Origin: an uncultured Eubacteriales bacterium
GTDB lineage: Bacteria > Bacillota > Clostridia > Lachnospirales > Lachnospiraceae
Assembly: GCA_900314885.1 (NCBI GenBank)
Contig: OMWY01000004.1
Location: forward strand, 49,886 to 113,885
Direction of reading: 5' to 3'
DNA length: 64,000 bases
In this document: piece by piece, positions 52,985-61,272 of the stretch
Numbering within the stretch: the stretch's first letter is position 1
How the letters are laid out: every line of letters starts with the position of its first letter
Program-made: the position numbers and the translations under genes
Notes under the pieces: generated by a model
What the model was told of the DNA's origin: nothing
The model's input: only the letters and a program-made list of their open reading frames with translations
The model's database searches: none

Positions 52985-53623
52985 ATGGTATTTACGAATG
53001 ATCAAAGATTTACAAGAAAGTGTTCGGATATCTGAAGTCCCTAGGCGTGTCGCATATATATCCGGTAAGCTTTGGAGCTGATATCACGACCTGGACCTAT
53101 ATAAAGTATATTAAGCAGACAGGCAAGACCGGCCTTATCAGCCAGCCCTGTCCCGCTATAGTAAATTATATAGAAAAATATCAGCCTGAGCTTATCCCTA
53201 TGCTGATGCCTCTTCAGAGTCCTATGATGGATGAGGCTATTTACCTTAAGAAGTATCAGGGCGTGAAGGAAGAACTTGTATTCCTGTCTCCTTGTATAGC
53301 GAAGAAGGCTTCTTTCGCTTAACGCAAGCATCGAAGCCGCAAGGGCCGGTGAAGCAGGCAAGGGCTTCGCGGTAGTCGCTAGCGAAATCAGGAACCTCTC
53401 TGAATCCACAAAGAATCAGATAGAGAATAATCAGAAGGAAGCCGAAAATACGATTCCTAAGATTAATTCCAGCATTCAGTCTATAAGCGACCTGCTTAAG
53501 CAGATAGAGGATATGAACGCCAGAATCGCTAACATAGCCGCGACGACTGAGGAAATATCGGCCCAGAGTCAGGATATACAGAGCATGTCAGGGAATATAC
53601 AGACAGCGGTACAAGATTTATGA
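52985..53623 (+). pseudogene. Remnant of an [FeFe]-hydrogenase-domain / chemoreceptor fusion
   Basis: Three pieces are joined by frame-breaking deletions. (1) 52985-53035: ATG with a GAGGTGA ribosome site encoding MVFTNDQRF, like the start of ferredoxin-type hydrogenase sensors. (2) ~53020-53310: an H-cluster hydrogenase domain segment, including ISQPCPAIVNYIEKYQPELI and [10 protein letters not shown]. (3) 53309-53623: the end of a chemoreceptor signalling domain, [20 protein letters not shown] to the TGA. Intact relatives join N-terminal ferredoxin, hydrogenase and signalling domains, probably as redox or H2 sensors. Here most of the ferredoxin, the rest of the hydrogenase domain and the linker are lost. 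Confidence 0.8.
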
Positions 53624-53649
53624 GGTGACGTAAGTCACCTCATAATTCT
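53621..53649 (+). terminator. Hairpin after the hydrogenase/chemoreceptor remnant
   Basis: TGAGGTGAC, GTAA loop, GTCACCTCA: a perfect 9-bp stem including the stop codon, then TAATTCTT, a weak U-run. Confidence 0.65.
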
Positions 53650-53700
53650 TGTTATGGGAAAGTATAAATTTTAGATATACCATATATTTTGAAAATAGCC

Positions 53701-53729
53701 TTGACATATTCATTGAAATGGTATATTAT
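53701..53729 (+). promoter_or_regulatory. Promoter of argGHF
   Basis: TTGACA (53701-53706), 17-bp spacer, TATTAT (53724-53729). Confidence 0.8.
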
Positions 53730-53746
53730 GCATTAAAGGACCTAAG

Positions 53747-53766
53747 AAATGTATAAATATACATTT
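53747..53766 (+). promoter_or_regulatory. ARG-box-like operator
   Basis: AAATGTATAAATATACATTT is palindromic except for the central bases and fits the ArgR/AhrC site pattern TGTATA-N2-TATACA of clostridia. It lies just after the expected transcription start, where repressor would block argG. An argR gene is not in the window. Confidence 0.6.
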
Positions 53767-53794
53767 TATTCATAAAAAGTAAAGGAGACTTATC

Positions 53795-55018
53795 ATGGAT
53801 AAGAAAGACATCAAGAAGGTTGTTCTGGCGTATTCAGGTGGACTTGATACCAGTATCATAATCCCATGGCTCAAGGAAAACTACAATAATTGCGAAGTTA
53901 TTGCGGTTTCAGCCGATGTAGGCCAGGGTTCGGAGCTTGACGGCCTTGAGGAGAAGGCTAAGAAGACAGGAGCCAGCAAGCTCTATGTCCTTGACCTCAA
54001 GAAGGACTACGTGGATAACTATGTAATTCCAACCATGAAGGCAGGCGCCACCTATGAGCAGTACCTCTTAGGTACCAGCACAGCCCGCCCATGTATAGCG
54101 AAGGCTCTCGTAGATGTAGCTAAGAAGGAAGGCGCTGACGCTATCTGCCACGGCTGTACCGGCAAGGGAAACGACCAGGTAAGATTCGAGCTCGCTATCA
54201 AGCACTTCGCCCCTGATATGGCTATAATCGCCCCATGGCGTGAATGGGATATAGAGTCGAGGGACCAGGAAATAGATTATGCCGAGGCTCACAATGTACC
54301 TCTTAAGATTAACAGGGAGACAAACTACAGCAAGGATAAGAATCTCTGGCACCTCTCACACGAGGGACTTGACCTTGAGAATCCCGCGAACGAGCCTCAG
54401 TACGAGCACAAGGGCTTCCTTGAACTGTCTGTATCACCGCTTGACGCTCCCGATGAGCCTGCCTACGTAGAACTTGATTTTGAAAAGGGAATTCCTGTAG
54501 CTCTTGACGGCAAGAAGATGGACGCTCTTGACATCATTCTTAAGCTAAATGAGATTGGCGGGAAGAACGGTATCGGCCTTCTTGATATTACCGAAAACCG
54601 CCTTGTAGGTATGAAGAGCCGCGGTGTATATGAGACACCGGGCGGCACCATTCTCTACGCTGCCCATGATTATCTTGAGACTATAACACTTGATAAGATG
54701 ACAATGCACGAGAAGCAGAAGCTCGCCCTTACATACGCTGATCTTGTTTATAACGGTCAGTGGTTTACACCTCTCCGTGAGGCGCTCGCCGCATTTGTAG
54801 ACAAGACTCAGGAACATGTTACCGGTAAGACCAAGTTAAAGCTTTATAAGGGCAACATAATAAAGGCGGGAGTAACCAGCCCATATTCACTCTATTCTGA
54901 TGAGCTCGCTACATTCGGCGTAAGCGATTACAATCAGGCTGACGCAAGCGGATTTATTAACCTCTTCGGCCTTCCTGATGTAGTGCAGGCAAGAGTAGAC
55001 CAGAAGACAAGCAAGTAA
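53795..55018 (+). CDS. argG: Argininosuccinate synthase
   Basis: A 407-aa enzyme joining citrulline and aspartate with ATP. The N-terminal P-loop-like motif [10 protein letters not shown] and the downstream family segments ([25 protein letters not shown]) are intact, and the length is normal. First gene of argG-argH-argF, with argH 22 bp downstream. AAAGGAGA precedes the ATG. An ARG-box-like palindrome in the leader suggests arginine repression. Confidence 0.97.
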   Translation: MDKKDIKKVVLAYSGGLDTSIIIPWLKENYNNCEVIAVSADVGQGSELDGLEEKAKKTGASKLYVLDLKKDYVDNYVIPTMKAGATYEQYLLGTSTARPCIAKALVDVAKKEGADAICHGCTGKGNDQVRFELAIKHFAPDMAIIAPWREWDIESRDQEIDYAEAHNVPLKINRETNYSKDKNLWHLSHEGLDLENPANEPQYEHKGFLELSVSPLDAPDEPAYVELDFEKGIPVALDGKKMDALDIILKLNEIGGKNGIGLLDITENRLVGMKSRGVYETPGGTILYAAHDYLETITLDKMTMHEKQKLALTYADLVYNGQWFTPLREALAAFVDKTQEHVTGKTKLKLYKGNIIKAGVTSPYSLYSDELATFGVSDYNQADASGFINLFGLPDVVQARVDQKTSK

Positions 55019-55040
55019 TTATAAAAAACAGGGGTAAGGC

Positions 55041-56420
55041 ATGAACAAGCTTTGGAAGGGACGTACGGACGGAGACATGGACGCGCTCGCTGACGCGTTT
55101 AACTCATCAATTTCATTTGATCAGAGGATGTATGAAGAGGATATCACTGGAAGTATAGCTCACGCTAAGATGCTTTCAAAACAGGGGATAATAGCTAAGG
55201 AAGACTGCGAAGCTATAGTTAACGGGCTTAAGGGAATTCTTGCTGACCTTAAGTCAGGTGCTCTGCCTGTAGATGAGAGCGCCGAGGATATCCATATGTT
55301 CGTGGAAGCGGAGCTTACGAAGAGAATCGGTGACGCCGGTAAGCGCTTACATACTGCGAGGAGCAGGAATGATCAGGTAGCTCTTGATTTTAAAATGTAC
55401 TGCCGGACTGAAATTGATGAGATAGTCGCGAACATGAAGGAACTTACGCAGACGACGGCCGACACAGCGGCTAAGTATAAGACGACTATTATGCCCGGCT
55501 ACACTCATTTACAGAGGGCCCAGCCTGTCACGTTCGGACACCACCTTTTAGCTTACTGCCAGATGTTCTTAAGAGATATAAGCCGCCTCCTTGATACGAA
55601 GAGAAGGCTTAATATTTCACCTATCGGTTCATGCGCCTTAGCGGGTACAACCTATGACACCGACAGAATGTATGAAGCAAAACAGCTAGGATTTTATGAT
55701 ATATCTTTGAATTCCATGGATGGCGTCAGCGACAGGGATTTCGCCGTAGAGCTCCTCTCTGATATAGCGCTTGTGATGACGCATCTCTCGAGGCTCTCAG
55801 AGGAATTTATCCTCTGGTCATCCTGGGAATTCCACTTTATTGAGCTATCTGACAAATATACCACAGGCTCCTCTATCATGCCTCAGAAGAAAAATCCCGA
55901 TATGGCGGAGCTCGTCAGGGGAAAGACCGGCAGAGTTTACGGCGATCTCATTGGACTCTTAACAGTCTTAAAGGGACTTCCGCTTGCCTATAACAAGGAT
56001 ATGCAGGAAGACAAGGAAGGCGTATTTGATGCGGTTGATACCGTAAATATGGCTATTAAGGTCTTTACAGGGATGATTGGCACCATGAAGGTCTGCGAGG
56101 AAAATATGCTAAATGCCGCTAAGCGAGGATTTATTAACGCGACTGACCTCGCTGACTACCTTGTCAGAAAGGGCATGCCATTCCGGTCGGCATATAAAAT
56201 TTCAGGGGAACTCGTAAACTGGTGTATAGAAAATAATCACGTCCTTGAAAATGTACCGCTTAACGAATATAAGAAGCGCTCAGACCTTTTTGATGACGAC
56301 GTATACGAAGCGATAGATCTTAAGACGTGTGTAGAAAAGCGAATCAGCGCAGGCGGCCCGGGTGCCGCTTCTATAGAGAGACAACTTGATTACGTGAAGG
56401 AGAAATTAGGAGAGATATGA
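55041..56420 (+). CDS. argH: Argininosuccinate lyase
   Basis: A 459-aa member of the fumarase/aspartase superfamily that splits argininosuccinate into arginine and fumarate. The signature loop [16 protein letters not shown] is intact, as are [13 protein letters not shown] and [11 protein letters not shown]. It shares the superfamily fold with FumC encoded 37 kb upstream. Its TGA overlaps the argF start (ATATGA), showing coupling. Confidence 0.97.
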   Translation: MNKLWKGRTDGDMDALADAFNSSISFDQRMYEEDITGSIAHAKMLSKQGIIAKEDCEAIVNGLKGILADLKSGALPVDESAEDIHMFVEAELTKRIGDAGKRLHTARSRNDQVALDFKMYCRTEIDEIVANMKELTQTTADTAAKYKTTIMPGYTHLQRAQPVTFGHHLLAYCQMFLRDISRLLDTKRRLNISPIGSCALAGTTYDTDRMYEAKQLGFYDISLNSMDGVSDRDFAVELLSDIALVMTHLSRLSEEFILWSSWEFHFIELSDKYTTGSSIMPQKKNPDMAELVRGKTGRVYGDLIGLLTVLKGLPLAYNKDMQEDKEGVFDAVDTVNMAIKVFTGMIGTMKVCEENMLNAAKRGFINATDLADYLVRKGMPFRSAYKISGELVNWCIENNHVLENVPLNEYKKRSDLFDDDVYEAIDLKTCVEKRISAGGPGAASIERQLDYVKEKLGEI

Positions 56421-57394
56421 ATTCATTTTTAAAGCTTCTCGATTTTAGCCCTGAAGAGATAGGAGAGTTTCTTGACCTTGCGGCAGACCTTAAGGATAAG
56501 AAGAAAAAGGGAATACCGCACCGTCTGTGCGAGGGTAAAAATGTGGCCCTCATTTTCGAAAAAACGAGCACCCGTACCAGGTGCGCCTTCGAGGTGGCAG
56601 CGGCGGACCTGGGCATGCACTCGACCTACCTTGACCCCTTAGGTTCACAGATAGGAAAGAAGGAGAGTATTGCCGACACAGCGAGAGTCCTAGGCCGTAT
56701 GTATGACGGAATTGAGTACAGGGGATTCGGCCAGGATATAGTGGAAGAGCTTGCGAAATACGCCGGAGTTCCGGTATTTAACGGACTCACGAATGAATTT
56801 CACCCTACCCAGATACTGGCTGACTTCCTAACCATCAGGGAACATTTTTCTAAACTTAAGGGAATAAAGCTTGTATATCTTGGTGACGCAAGGTATAATA
56901 TGGGTAACTCACTTATGGTAGGTTCCGCTAAGATGGGACTAGATTTCACGGCCTGCGCGCCTTGTGAATATTTTCCTGACGGAGCACTTGTTAAGGAATG
57001 CCAGGAAATCTCCGAGAAGACCGGGGCGAAGCTCCACTTCGAGAGCGATCCAATCAAGGCGACAAAGGGCGCTGACGTGATTTACACTGACGTCTGGGTA
57101 TCCATGGGTGAGCCGGATGAGGTCTGGGACAAGAGAATCAAGGACCTCATGCCTTACCAGGTTAACAGTAAGATTATGGAAAATGCCGGCAGCCAGTGTC
57201 GTTTCATGCACTGCTTACCTGCCTTCCACGATCTCGGCACAAAAATCGGCAGGCAGATCCATGACAAATACAATATAGACGCGATGGAAGTGACTGATGA
57301 AGTCTTTGAATCGCCACAGTCTATCGTATTTGATGAGGCTGAGAACAGGATGCACACCATAAAGGCCGTCATGGCGAAATTCCTTGCCGTGTAA
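56417..57394 (+). CDS. argF: Ornithine carbamoyltransferase
   Basis: A 325-aa enzyme making citrulline from ornithine and carbamoyl phosphate. The carbamoyl-phosphate site [19 protein letters not shown], and the ornithine-site HCLPAFHD are all present. It could in principle be the catabolic ArgB/ArcB of the deiminase pathway, but the argGH context supports biosynthesis. It overlaps argH by 4 bp. Early arginine genes (argCJBD) are not in the window. Confidence 0.95.
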   Translation: MNSFLKLLDFSPEEIGEFLDLAADLKDKKKKGIPHRLCEGKNVALIFEKTSTRTRCAFEVAAADLGMHSTYLDPLGSQIGKKESIADTARVLGRMYDGIEYRGFGQDIVEELAKYAGVPVFNGLTNEFHPTQILADFLTIREHFSKLKGIKLVYLGDARYNMGNSLMVGSAKMGLDFTACAPCEYFPDGALVKECQEISEKTGAKLHFESDPIKATKGADVIYTDVWVSMGEPDEVWDKRIKDLMPYQVNSKIMENAGSQCRFMHCLPAFHDLGTKIGRQIHDKYNIDAMEVTDEVFESPQSIVFDEAENRMHTIKAVMAKFLAV

Positions 57395-57403
57395 GAAGGA
57401 AAA

Positions 57404-58315
57404 ATGTTAGGCTTTGATGAAGACGGAAACGCTTTGGAAGTTTCCCGGAATGTTTTGGAGAAAGAAAAGGAAAATGTTAAGGTATGGGCCCACCGCGGGC
57501 TCTCTATGAATTTTCCTGAAAATACACTTATATCATTCGAGGCGGCGGCCATGGTTCCGGGCCTTACCGGTGTCGAACTTGATGTACAGCGTACGAAGGA
57601 TGGTAAGCTCGTTGTGTTCCACGATGAGAAGGTCGACAGGGTAACTAAGGAAAAGGGCTATATCAAGGACTTCACCCTAAGTGAACTTCAGAATACAGAA
57701 TTTAAGACTGATTCCGACGCGCCTGGGAGACGCCTTAAGTACGCCAATGATAACCGGGATATAGCGAAAATCTATGAGAAGTTCTGCGACGGGCAATATA
57801 AGCTTAAGGTAAGGCCGTTTATACCTACGTTTAAGCAGGTCCTCGACTGCCTTAAGCCTTATTGCGAAAAGAATCACCTCATGATAAATGTTGAGCTTAA
57901 GACGAGCATAGTGCGCTATGAGGGAATCGAGCAGGAGACATATAATGAGATAGCTGAAGCGGGAATGGCGGATTATATCGTTTACTCCTCATTTCTTGAT
58001 GACAGCATCCGTATCATGAAGGAAATCGACGGAGGCGTCGAGACAGGTATGCTCGCCGACCCTCTTTCCGAAACTATTAAGCTAGGTGATAAGGTAAAAT
58101 GTGACGATTATCACCCTTATATCAAGAAGCTCGATGTATCGGTTCCCGAGATAGAGGAACTAAAGAAGAACCACCGCATTATCCGCGCGTGGAACATGGA
58201 GGAGCCGCTCTATAACAGCGGTAAAGTCCTCTCAGACCTCGATTACAGAAACTTCGCGGTTTGGGGAATTACCGATATATTCGTGAATACAGCGGAGTTA
58301 TATTGCTGTAAATAA
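57404..58315 (+). CDS. Glycerophosphodiester phosphodiesterase-family protein
   Basis: A 303-aa soluble TIM-barrel phosphodiesterase. The GDPD signature is clear: WAHRGLSMNFPENTLISF, then ELDVQRTKDGKLVVFHDEKVDR with the metal-binding Glu/Asp and catalytic His. The N-terminal 27 residues precede the catalytic domain and there is no signal peptide, so it is cytosolic and may act on lipid-derived glycerophosphodiesters. It lies 9 bp after argF with AGAAGGA, so it is likely transcribed with the arg genes. Confidence 0.88.
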   Translation: MLGFDEDGNALEVSRNVLEKEKENVKVWAHRGLSMNFPENTLISFEAAAMVPGLTGVELDVQRTKDGKLVVFHDEKVDRVTKEKGYIKDFTLSELQNTEFKTDSDAPGRRLKYANDNRDIAKIYEKFCDGQYKLKVRPFIPTFKQVLDCLKPYCEKNHLMINVELKTSIVRYEGIEQETYNEIAEAGMADYIVYSSFLDDSIRIMKEIDGGVETGMLADPLSETIKLGDKVKCDDYHPYIKKLDVSVPEIEELKKNHRIIRAWNMEEPLYNSGKVLSDLDYRNFAVWGITDIFVNTAELYCCK

Positions 58316-58467
58316 TTGATTGAAATATATTAACTTTGTAGGTTATTAACTTTTCCCGTCAATCTGTCGATAAATGAGTTAGAAAAGTAAAAGGTTACAG
58401 TCCGCAGGGCATTTACGAAGCGGACAAGACAAGGAAGTCAACATCTATATGGGAAAGGAAGCCTGAT

Positions 58468-59313
58468 ATGACACAGATTGATAGTTTAAATTCACTCTAC
58501 TCGACCTACGCTAACGCAGCGAGCGCAAATAAGACGAATGCCGCTAAGAAGAACGATTCAGTAGCAAGTACAGGTAAAGCTGACAAGGCAGATAAGGTAA
58601 CCGCAAAAGCAGAAGATAAGCTTTCTGACAAGGCTAAGAAGCTCCTCGACAGTCTCCGCACCAAGTACAGCGGATATGACCTTCAGGTGGCAGACTATAA
58701 GACAAGCGAGGAAGCCAATGCGATACTTAGCAAGAGCGATAAGGATTTCGCGGTTCTCTTCACAAGCAGTGAGCTTGAGAAGATGGCAAATGACGATGAG
58801 TATTCTCAGAAGGTACAGACATTTATCGAAGACTCCGCTAAGACTTTACAGGAAGCAGTAGCGAAGTTAAATGAAAATGATGATTCCGATAATGAGAATG
58901 GGGTAAAGAGTGCCGACATTAAGCGCCTCGGTATTTCATTCGATGGAAATGGCAAGATTTCATACTTTGCTGATCTTGTTAAGTCTACGGAGTCAGCAAA
59001 TGATAAGGCTGCCGATATCCGTGAGGAGAAGGCGGAAGAGAAGAAGGCTGAAGCTAAGAAAGCCGAGAAGAAGGAAGCTAAAGAAAAGGCTGAAAGAGCT
59101 GCGAAAGAGAAAGCTGCTGAGGAATCTGATAAGACCGAAGAAACTTCAGGTACTACCGTAACTGTGAACACAAGCAAGAATGCCAAGGAGAAGAAGGCTT
59201 TCCTTACAGCCGATACCATGGATGATTTGCTTAAGCAGTTATCTGAGTTCGACTGGAGCAAGGTAAAGGCCACACCAGTCCAGGCAGGAAAGTATATAGA
59301 TTTTTATGGGTAA
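58468..59313 (+). CDS. Charged coiled-coil protein, possibly DUF6033
   Basis: A 281-aa protein with no signal peptide or membrane segment. The N-terminal ~60 residues are Ala/Lys/Ser-rich and likely disordered. A folded middle (about 60-175, with KLLDSLRTKYSGYDLQVADY and DFAVLFTSSELEKMA) resembles a Lachnospiraceae family I recall as DUF6033. A highly charged Lys/Glu/Ala helix follows (about 190-235), then a short conserved tail ending WSKVKATPVQAGKYIDFYG. Function is unknown. GGAAAGGAAG precedes the ATG; the gene is monocistronic with a terminator. Confidence 0.65.
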   Translation: MTQIDSLNSLYSTYANAASANKTNAAKKNDSVASTGKADKADKVTAKAEDKLSDKAKKLLDSLRTKYSGYDLQVADYKTSEEANAILSKSDKDFAVLFTSSELEKMANDDEYSQKVQTFIEDSAKTLQEAVAKLNENDDSDNENGVKSADIKRLGISFDGNGKISYFADLVKSTESANDKAADIREEKAEEKKAEAKKAEKKEAKEKAERAAKEKAAEESDKTEETSGTTVTVNTSKNAKEKKAFLTADTMDDLLKQLSEFDWSKVKATPVQAGKYIDFYG

Positions 59314-59322
59314 TCGTAGACT

Positions 59323-59352
59323 GAAGTGCTCATCGAAGATGAGTGCTTCTTT
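59323..59352 (+). terminator. Terminator-like hairpin after the coiled-coil gene
   Basis: GAAGTGCTCATC, GAA loop, GATGAGTGCTTC: a 12-bp stem with two wobble pairs, followed by TTTG. Confidence 0.7.
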
Positions 59353-59392
59353 GACACGGCCTTGCGCGAAGCGCAACCTTAATGGCCGTGTC
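59353..59392. repeat. Nested hairpin element
   Basis: Outer stem GACACGGCC/GGCCGTGTC (9 bp, perfect) encloses an inner hairpin TTGCGC-GAA-GCGCAA. It does not end in a U-run. The GCGAAGC core also occurs in the intergenic elements at 1815 and 17487. Confidence 0.45.
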
Positions 59393-59417
59393 ATCATTAT
59401 CAGATCAGTAACAAAAA

Positions 59418-59447
59418 AGAACCTCGCATAAGCGAGGTTCTTTTTAT
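59418..59447. terminator. Bidirectional terminator of the Ser/Thr-rich lipoprotein gene
   Basis: AGAACCTCGC, ATAA loop, GCGAGGTTCT with T-tracts on both strands. It ends the minus-strand gene at 59447 and also blocks plus-strand read-through. Confidence 0.88.
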
Positions 59448-59755
59448 TACTGTGCTGATGTTGTTGAGCTTGTGGTTGAAGCAGCTGAATCAGTAGTTGA
59501 TGCTGCAGAGCTTGTAGTAGAAGCTGCTGTAGAATCAGTTGTGCTTGCTGCTGTAGAATCAGTTGTGCTTGCTGCTGTAGAATCAGTTGTGCTTGCTGCT
59601 GTAGAATCTGTAGTTGAAGCTGCTGATGATGTTGTGCTGGTTGAAGCAGGTGTGCTTGTAGTTGAGTTAGCGCTGCTGTCGCTGCCGCAAGCTGTAAGAG
59701 CTCCAAACGCAAGTACTGTTGTAAGTGCTAAAACCGCAATGATCTTCTTTTTCAT
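59447..59755 (-). CDS. Repeat-bearing Ser/Thr/Ala-rich lipoprotein
   Basis: A 102-aa exported lipoprotein: basic start MKKK, hydrophobic core, lipobox LTAC (Cys at residue 23). An almost wholly Ser/Thr/Ala/Asp tail follows, built partly from the octapeptide TDSTAAST. No folded domain is apparent. Such low-complexity tails often act as cell-wall spacers and can be glycosylated. It has its own promoter (59827-59855), an AAAGGAGTAA ribosome site and a terminator at the stop, so it is a complete monocistronic gene. Confidence 0.7.
   Translation of the reverse strand: MKKKIIAVLALTTVLAFGALTACGSDSSANSTTSTPASTSTTSSAASTTDSTAASTTDSTAASTTDSTAASTTDSTAASTTSSAASTTDSAASTTSSTTSAQ
59523..59618. repeat. 24-bp coding tandem repeat
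   Basis: Three perfect 24-bp copies (59523-59546, 59547-59570, 59571-59594) and a diverged fourth, within the lipoprotein gene. Each encodes TDSTAAST on the minus strand. Copy number could vary between strains without breaking the frame. Confidence 0.85.
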
Positions 59756-59826
59756 GATGACATTACTCCTTTTGCTTTAAATAGTTTTTTCATTTGCTTA
59801 ACATGTATCTTACATGTTCGTCGGTT

Positions 59827-59855
59827 ATTATACTCCATGAAAATCAATTTGTCAA
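59827..59855 (-). promoter_or_regulatory. Consensus promoter of the lipoprotein gene
   Basis: Minus strand TTGACA (59855-59850), 17-bp spacer, TATAAT (59832-59827): an exact SigA consensus, suggesting high expression. Confidence 0.85.
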
Positions 59856-60088
59856 ACAAATATCACTTCTTTTTGTGAAGAGATATATGGTCAATTTGCT
59901 CCTATTTCACAAAATGTACACAGAAAAATTTACAGATTTTGCCCTTTAAACTTTACTGCGGTGACTGATTAAAGCGACAGACGACTAAAATATGAACAAA
60001 TTCGCTCGGCTTTTGCAGCGAAATATTTACAGTTTTCACAAAATAAATATAAATATCTTTAAATACGCTTAGTCTTGCAAACATTCTT
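59856..60088. other. AT-rich divergent intergenic region without recognised gene
   Basis: The 422-bp gap between the lipoprotein gene and the DUF1836 gene holds a promoter at each end. Between them, this AT-rich stretch shows only short runs such as TTTCACAAAA, seen more than once, and no credible coding frame, hairpin or RNA gene that I can identify. Confidence 0.5.
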
Positions 60089-60117
60089 TTGACAAATGAA
60101 GCAAAGAAAGGTATACT
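60089..60117 (+). promoter_or_regulatory. Promoter of the DUF1836 gene
   Basis: TTGACA (60089-60094), 17-bp spacer, TATACT (60112-60117). Confidence 0.8.
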
Positions 60118-60177
60118 AGTATCTGTGTTTGTTAAGAACAGACACAAGGCAGTGAAAAAACCAAAAAGGAAGCAGAC

Positions 60178-60819
60178 ATGACTAAAGAAGAAAAGAAAGA
60201 GTTCAGGGACGATATCCTTAACAGATTTCTCTCTCTTGACTATATAAAGCCGGAGGATATTCCGGATATTGACCTCTATATGGACCAGGTCACGACATTT
60301 ATGGATGAGCGCCTGAGCTCTCTAAAGCGACGTCCCGATGACAAGATGTTAACAAAGACCATGATAAATAACTACACCAAGAATAAACTCCTTCCTTCTC
60401 CTGACAAGAAGAAATATTCGAAGGAGCATATGCTGACGCTCATTTTTATTTATTATTTTAAGAACATCTTATCTATAAATGATATAGCGAGCATACTGAA
60501 CCCGCTTACGGACGAATATTTTGACAGTAAGACCGGCGATGTGAGCCTTGAGGATATTTACTCAGAGATATTTACGGAGTCGAAGGATAACGCTGACAGC
60601 ATAGGAAGAGGCATACTGCATGAATACCTTAAGTCAAGGAAGACCTTTGAAGAAGAGAAGGACGAGAAGAAGAGGAAGTTTTTAAATGACTTCTCCTTTA
60701 TAGCCCAGCTCTCATTTGATATATATGTGAAGAAGACGATAGTTGAAAGTATGATCGATAAGCATATCTTAGAGAAGGACCTGGGAAAAGATAAAGAGGA
60801 AGATAAGGACAAAGACTAA
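60178..60819 (+). CDS. DUF1836 domain protein, MerR-like DNA binding
   Basis: A 213-aa soluble, charged protein. The N-terminal two-thirds match the DUF1836 pattern: FMDERLSSLKRRP, MINNYTKNKLLPSPDKKKYSKEHMLTL, IFIYYFKNILSINDI. The middle motif resembles a MerR-type winged helix-turn-helix. Family members are common in Firmicutes and are suspected regulators. The C-terminus is an extremely charged Lys/Asp/Glu tail. AAAAAGGAAG precedes the ATG; monocistronic with a terminator. Confidence 0.78.
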   Translation: MTKEEKKEFRDDILNRFLSLDYIKPEDIPDIDLYMDQVTTFMDERLSSLKRRPDDKMLTKTMINNYTKNKLLPSPDKKKYSKEHMLTLIFIYYFKNILSINDIASILNPLTDEYFDSKTGDVSLEDIYSEIFTESKDNADSIGRGILHEYLKSRKTFEEEKDEKKRKFLNDFSFIAQLSFDIYVKKTIVESMIDKHILEKDLGKDKEEDKDKD

Positions 60820-60820
60820 A

Positions 60821-60847
60821 AGCCGTCCTCGCGGACGGCTTATCTTT
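60821..60847 (+). terminator. Intrinsic terminator after the DUF1836 gene
   Basis: AGCCGTCC, TCGC loop, GGACGGCT: perfect 8-bp stem, followed by TATCTTT. Confidence 0.82.
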
Positions 60848-60865
60848 AGCTTACAGGTAAACGAC

Positions 60866-61177
60866 TCACTTATCTTCTGTGTATGGTTCTTTCCCGTCGA
60901 GGCGGCCAAATGCCATACCGTAGCCATCATTTCCGTAGATGAGTGACCGGTTTACCCTGCTTATAGTGGCTGTTGAAGCTCCGGTCTTCTCGGCTATCTC
61001 AAGATACGTCTTATGCTCAGTTAGCATTTTAGCTACTTCAAGGCGCTGGGCGAAAGAGAGAATCTCATTTACAGTGCAGACGTCCTCGAAGAACTTATAG
61101 CACTCGTCCTTATCCTTAAGGGAAAGAATAGCGTCAAACAGAAAATCAACTGCCGGTGTTTTTATTTTATCGTTCAT
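60866..61177 (-). CDS. YerC/YecD-family TrpR-like regulator
   Basis: A 103-aa protein from ATG 61177 (TGAGGCAG upstream); the frame extends 15 codons further without support. It matches the TrpR-related YerC family of Firmicutes: helical N-terminal half with FFEDVCTVNEILSFAQRLEVAKML, then a helix-turn-helix YLEIAEKTGASTATISRVNRSL. It probably binds DNA as a dimer; the regulon is unknown and tryptophan binding is not assured. It is divergent from the rRNA methyltransferase gene 96 bp away. Confidence 0.85.
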   Translation of the reverse strand: MNDKIKTPAVDFLFDAILSLKDKDECYKFFEDVCTVNEILSFAQRLEVAKMLTEHKTYLEIAEKTGASTATISRVNRSLIYGNDGYGMAFGRLDGKEPYTEDK

Positions 61178-61272
61178 ATCTGCCTCATTGATGAATTTAT
61201 AGTTACATTCATATAGTAACACTTTGAAGTAATAAAGTAAAGAGAAAGTTTGTTTATTTTGAAAGGAAATTT

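Noticed and set aside
58340..58385. SigD-like flagellar promoter before the coiled-coil gene (TTAA...GTCGATAA)
   Set aside because: The -35 element and spacing fit poorly and no flagellar gene is nearby.
59472..59780. Plus-strand frame opposite the lipoprotein gene, Val/Ala/Glu-rich
   Set aside because: It is the antisense of the Ser/Thr repeat tail; the minus strand has the signal peptide, lipobox, promoter and terminator.
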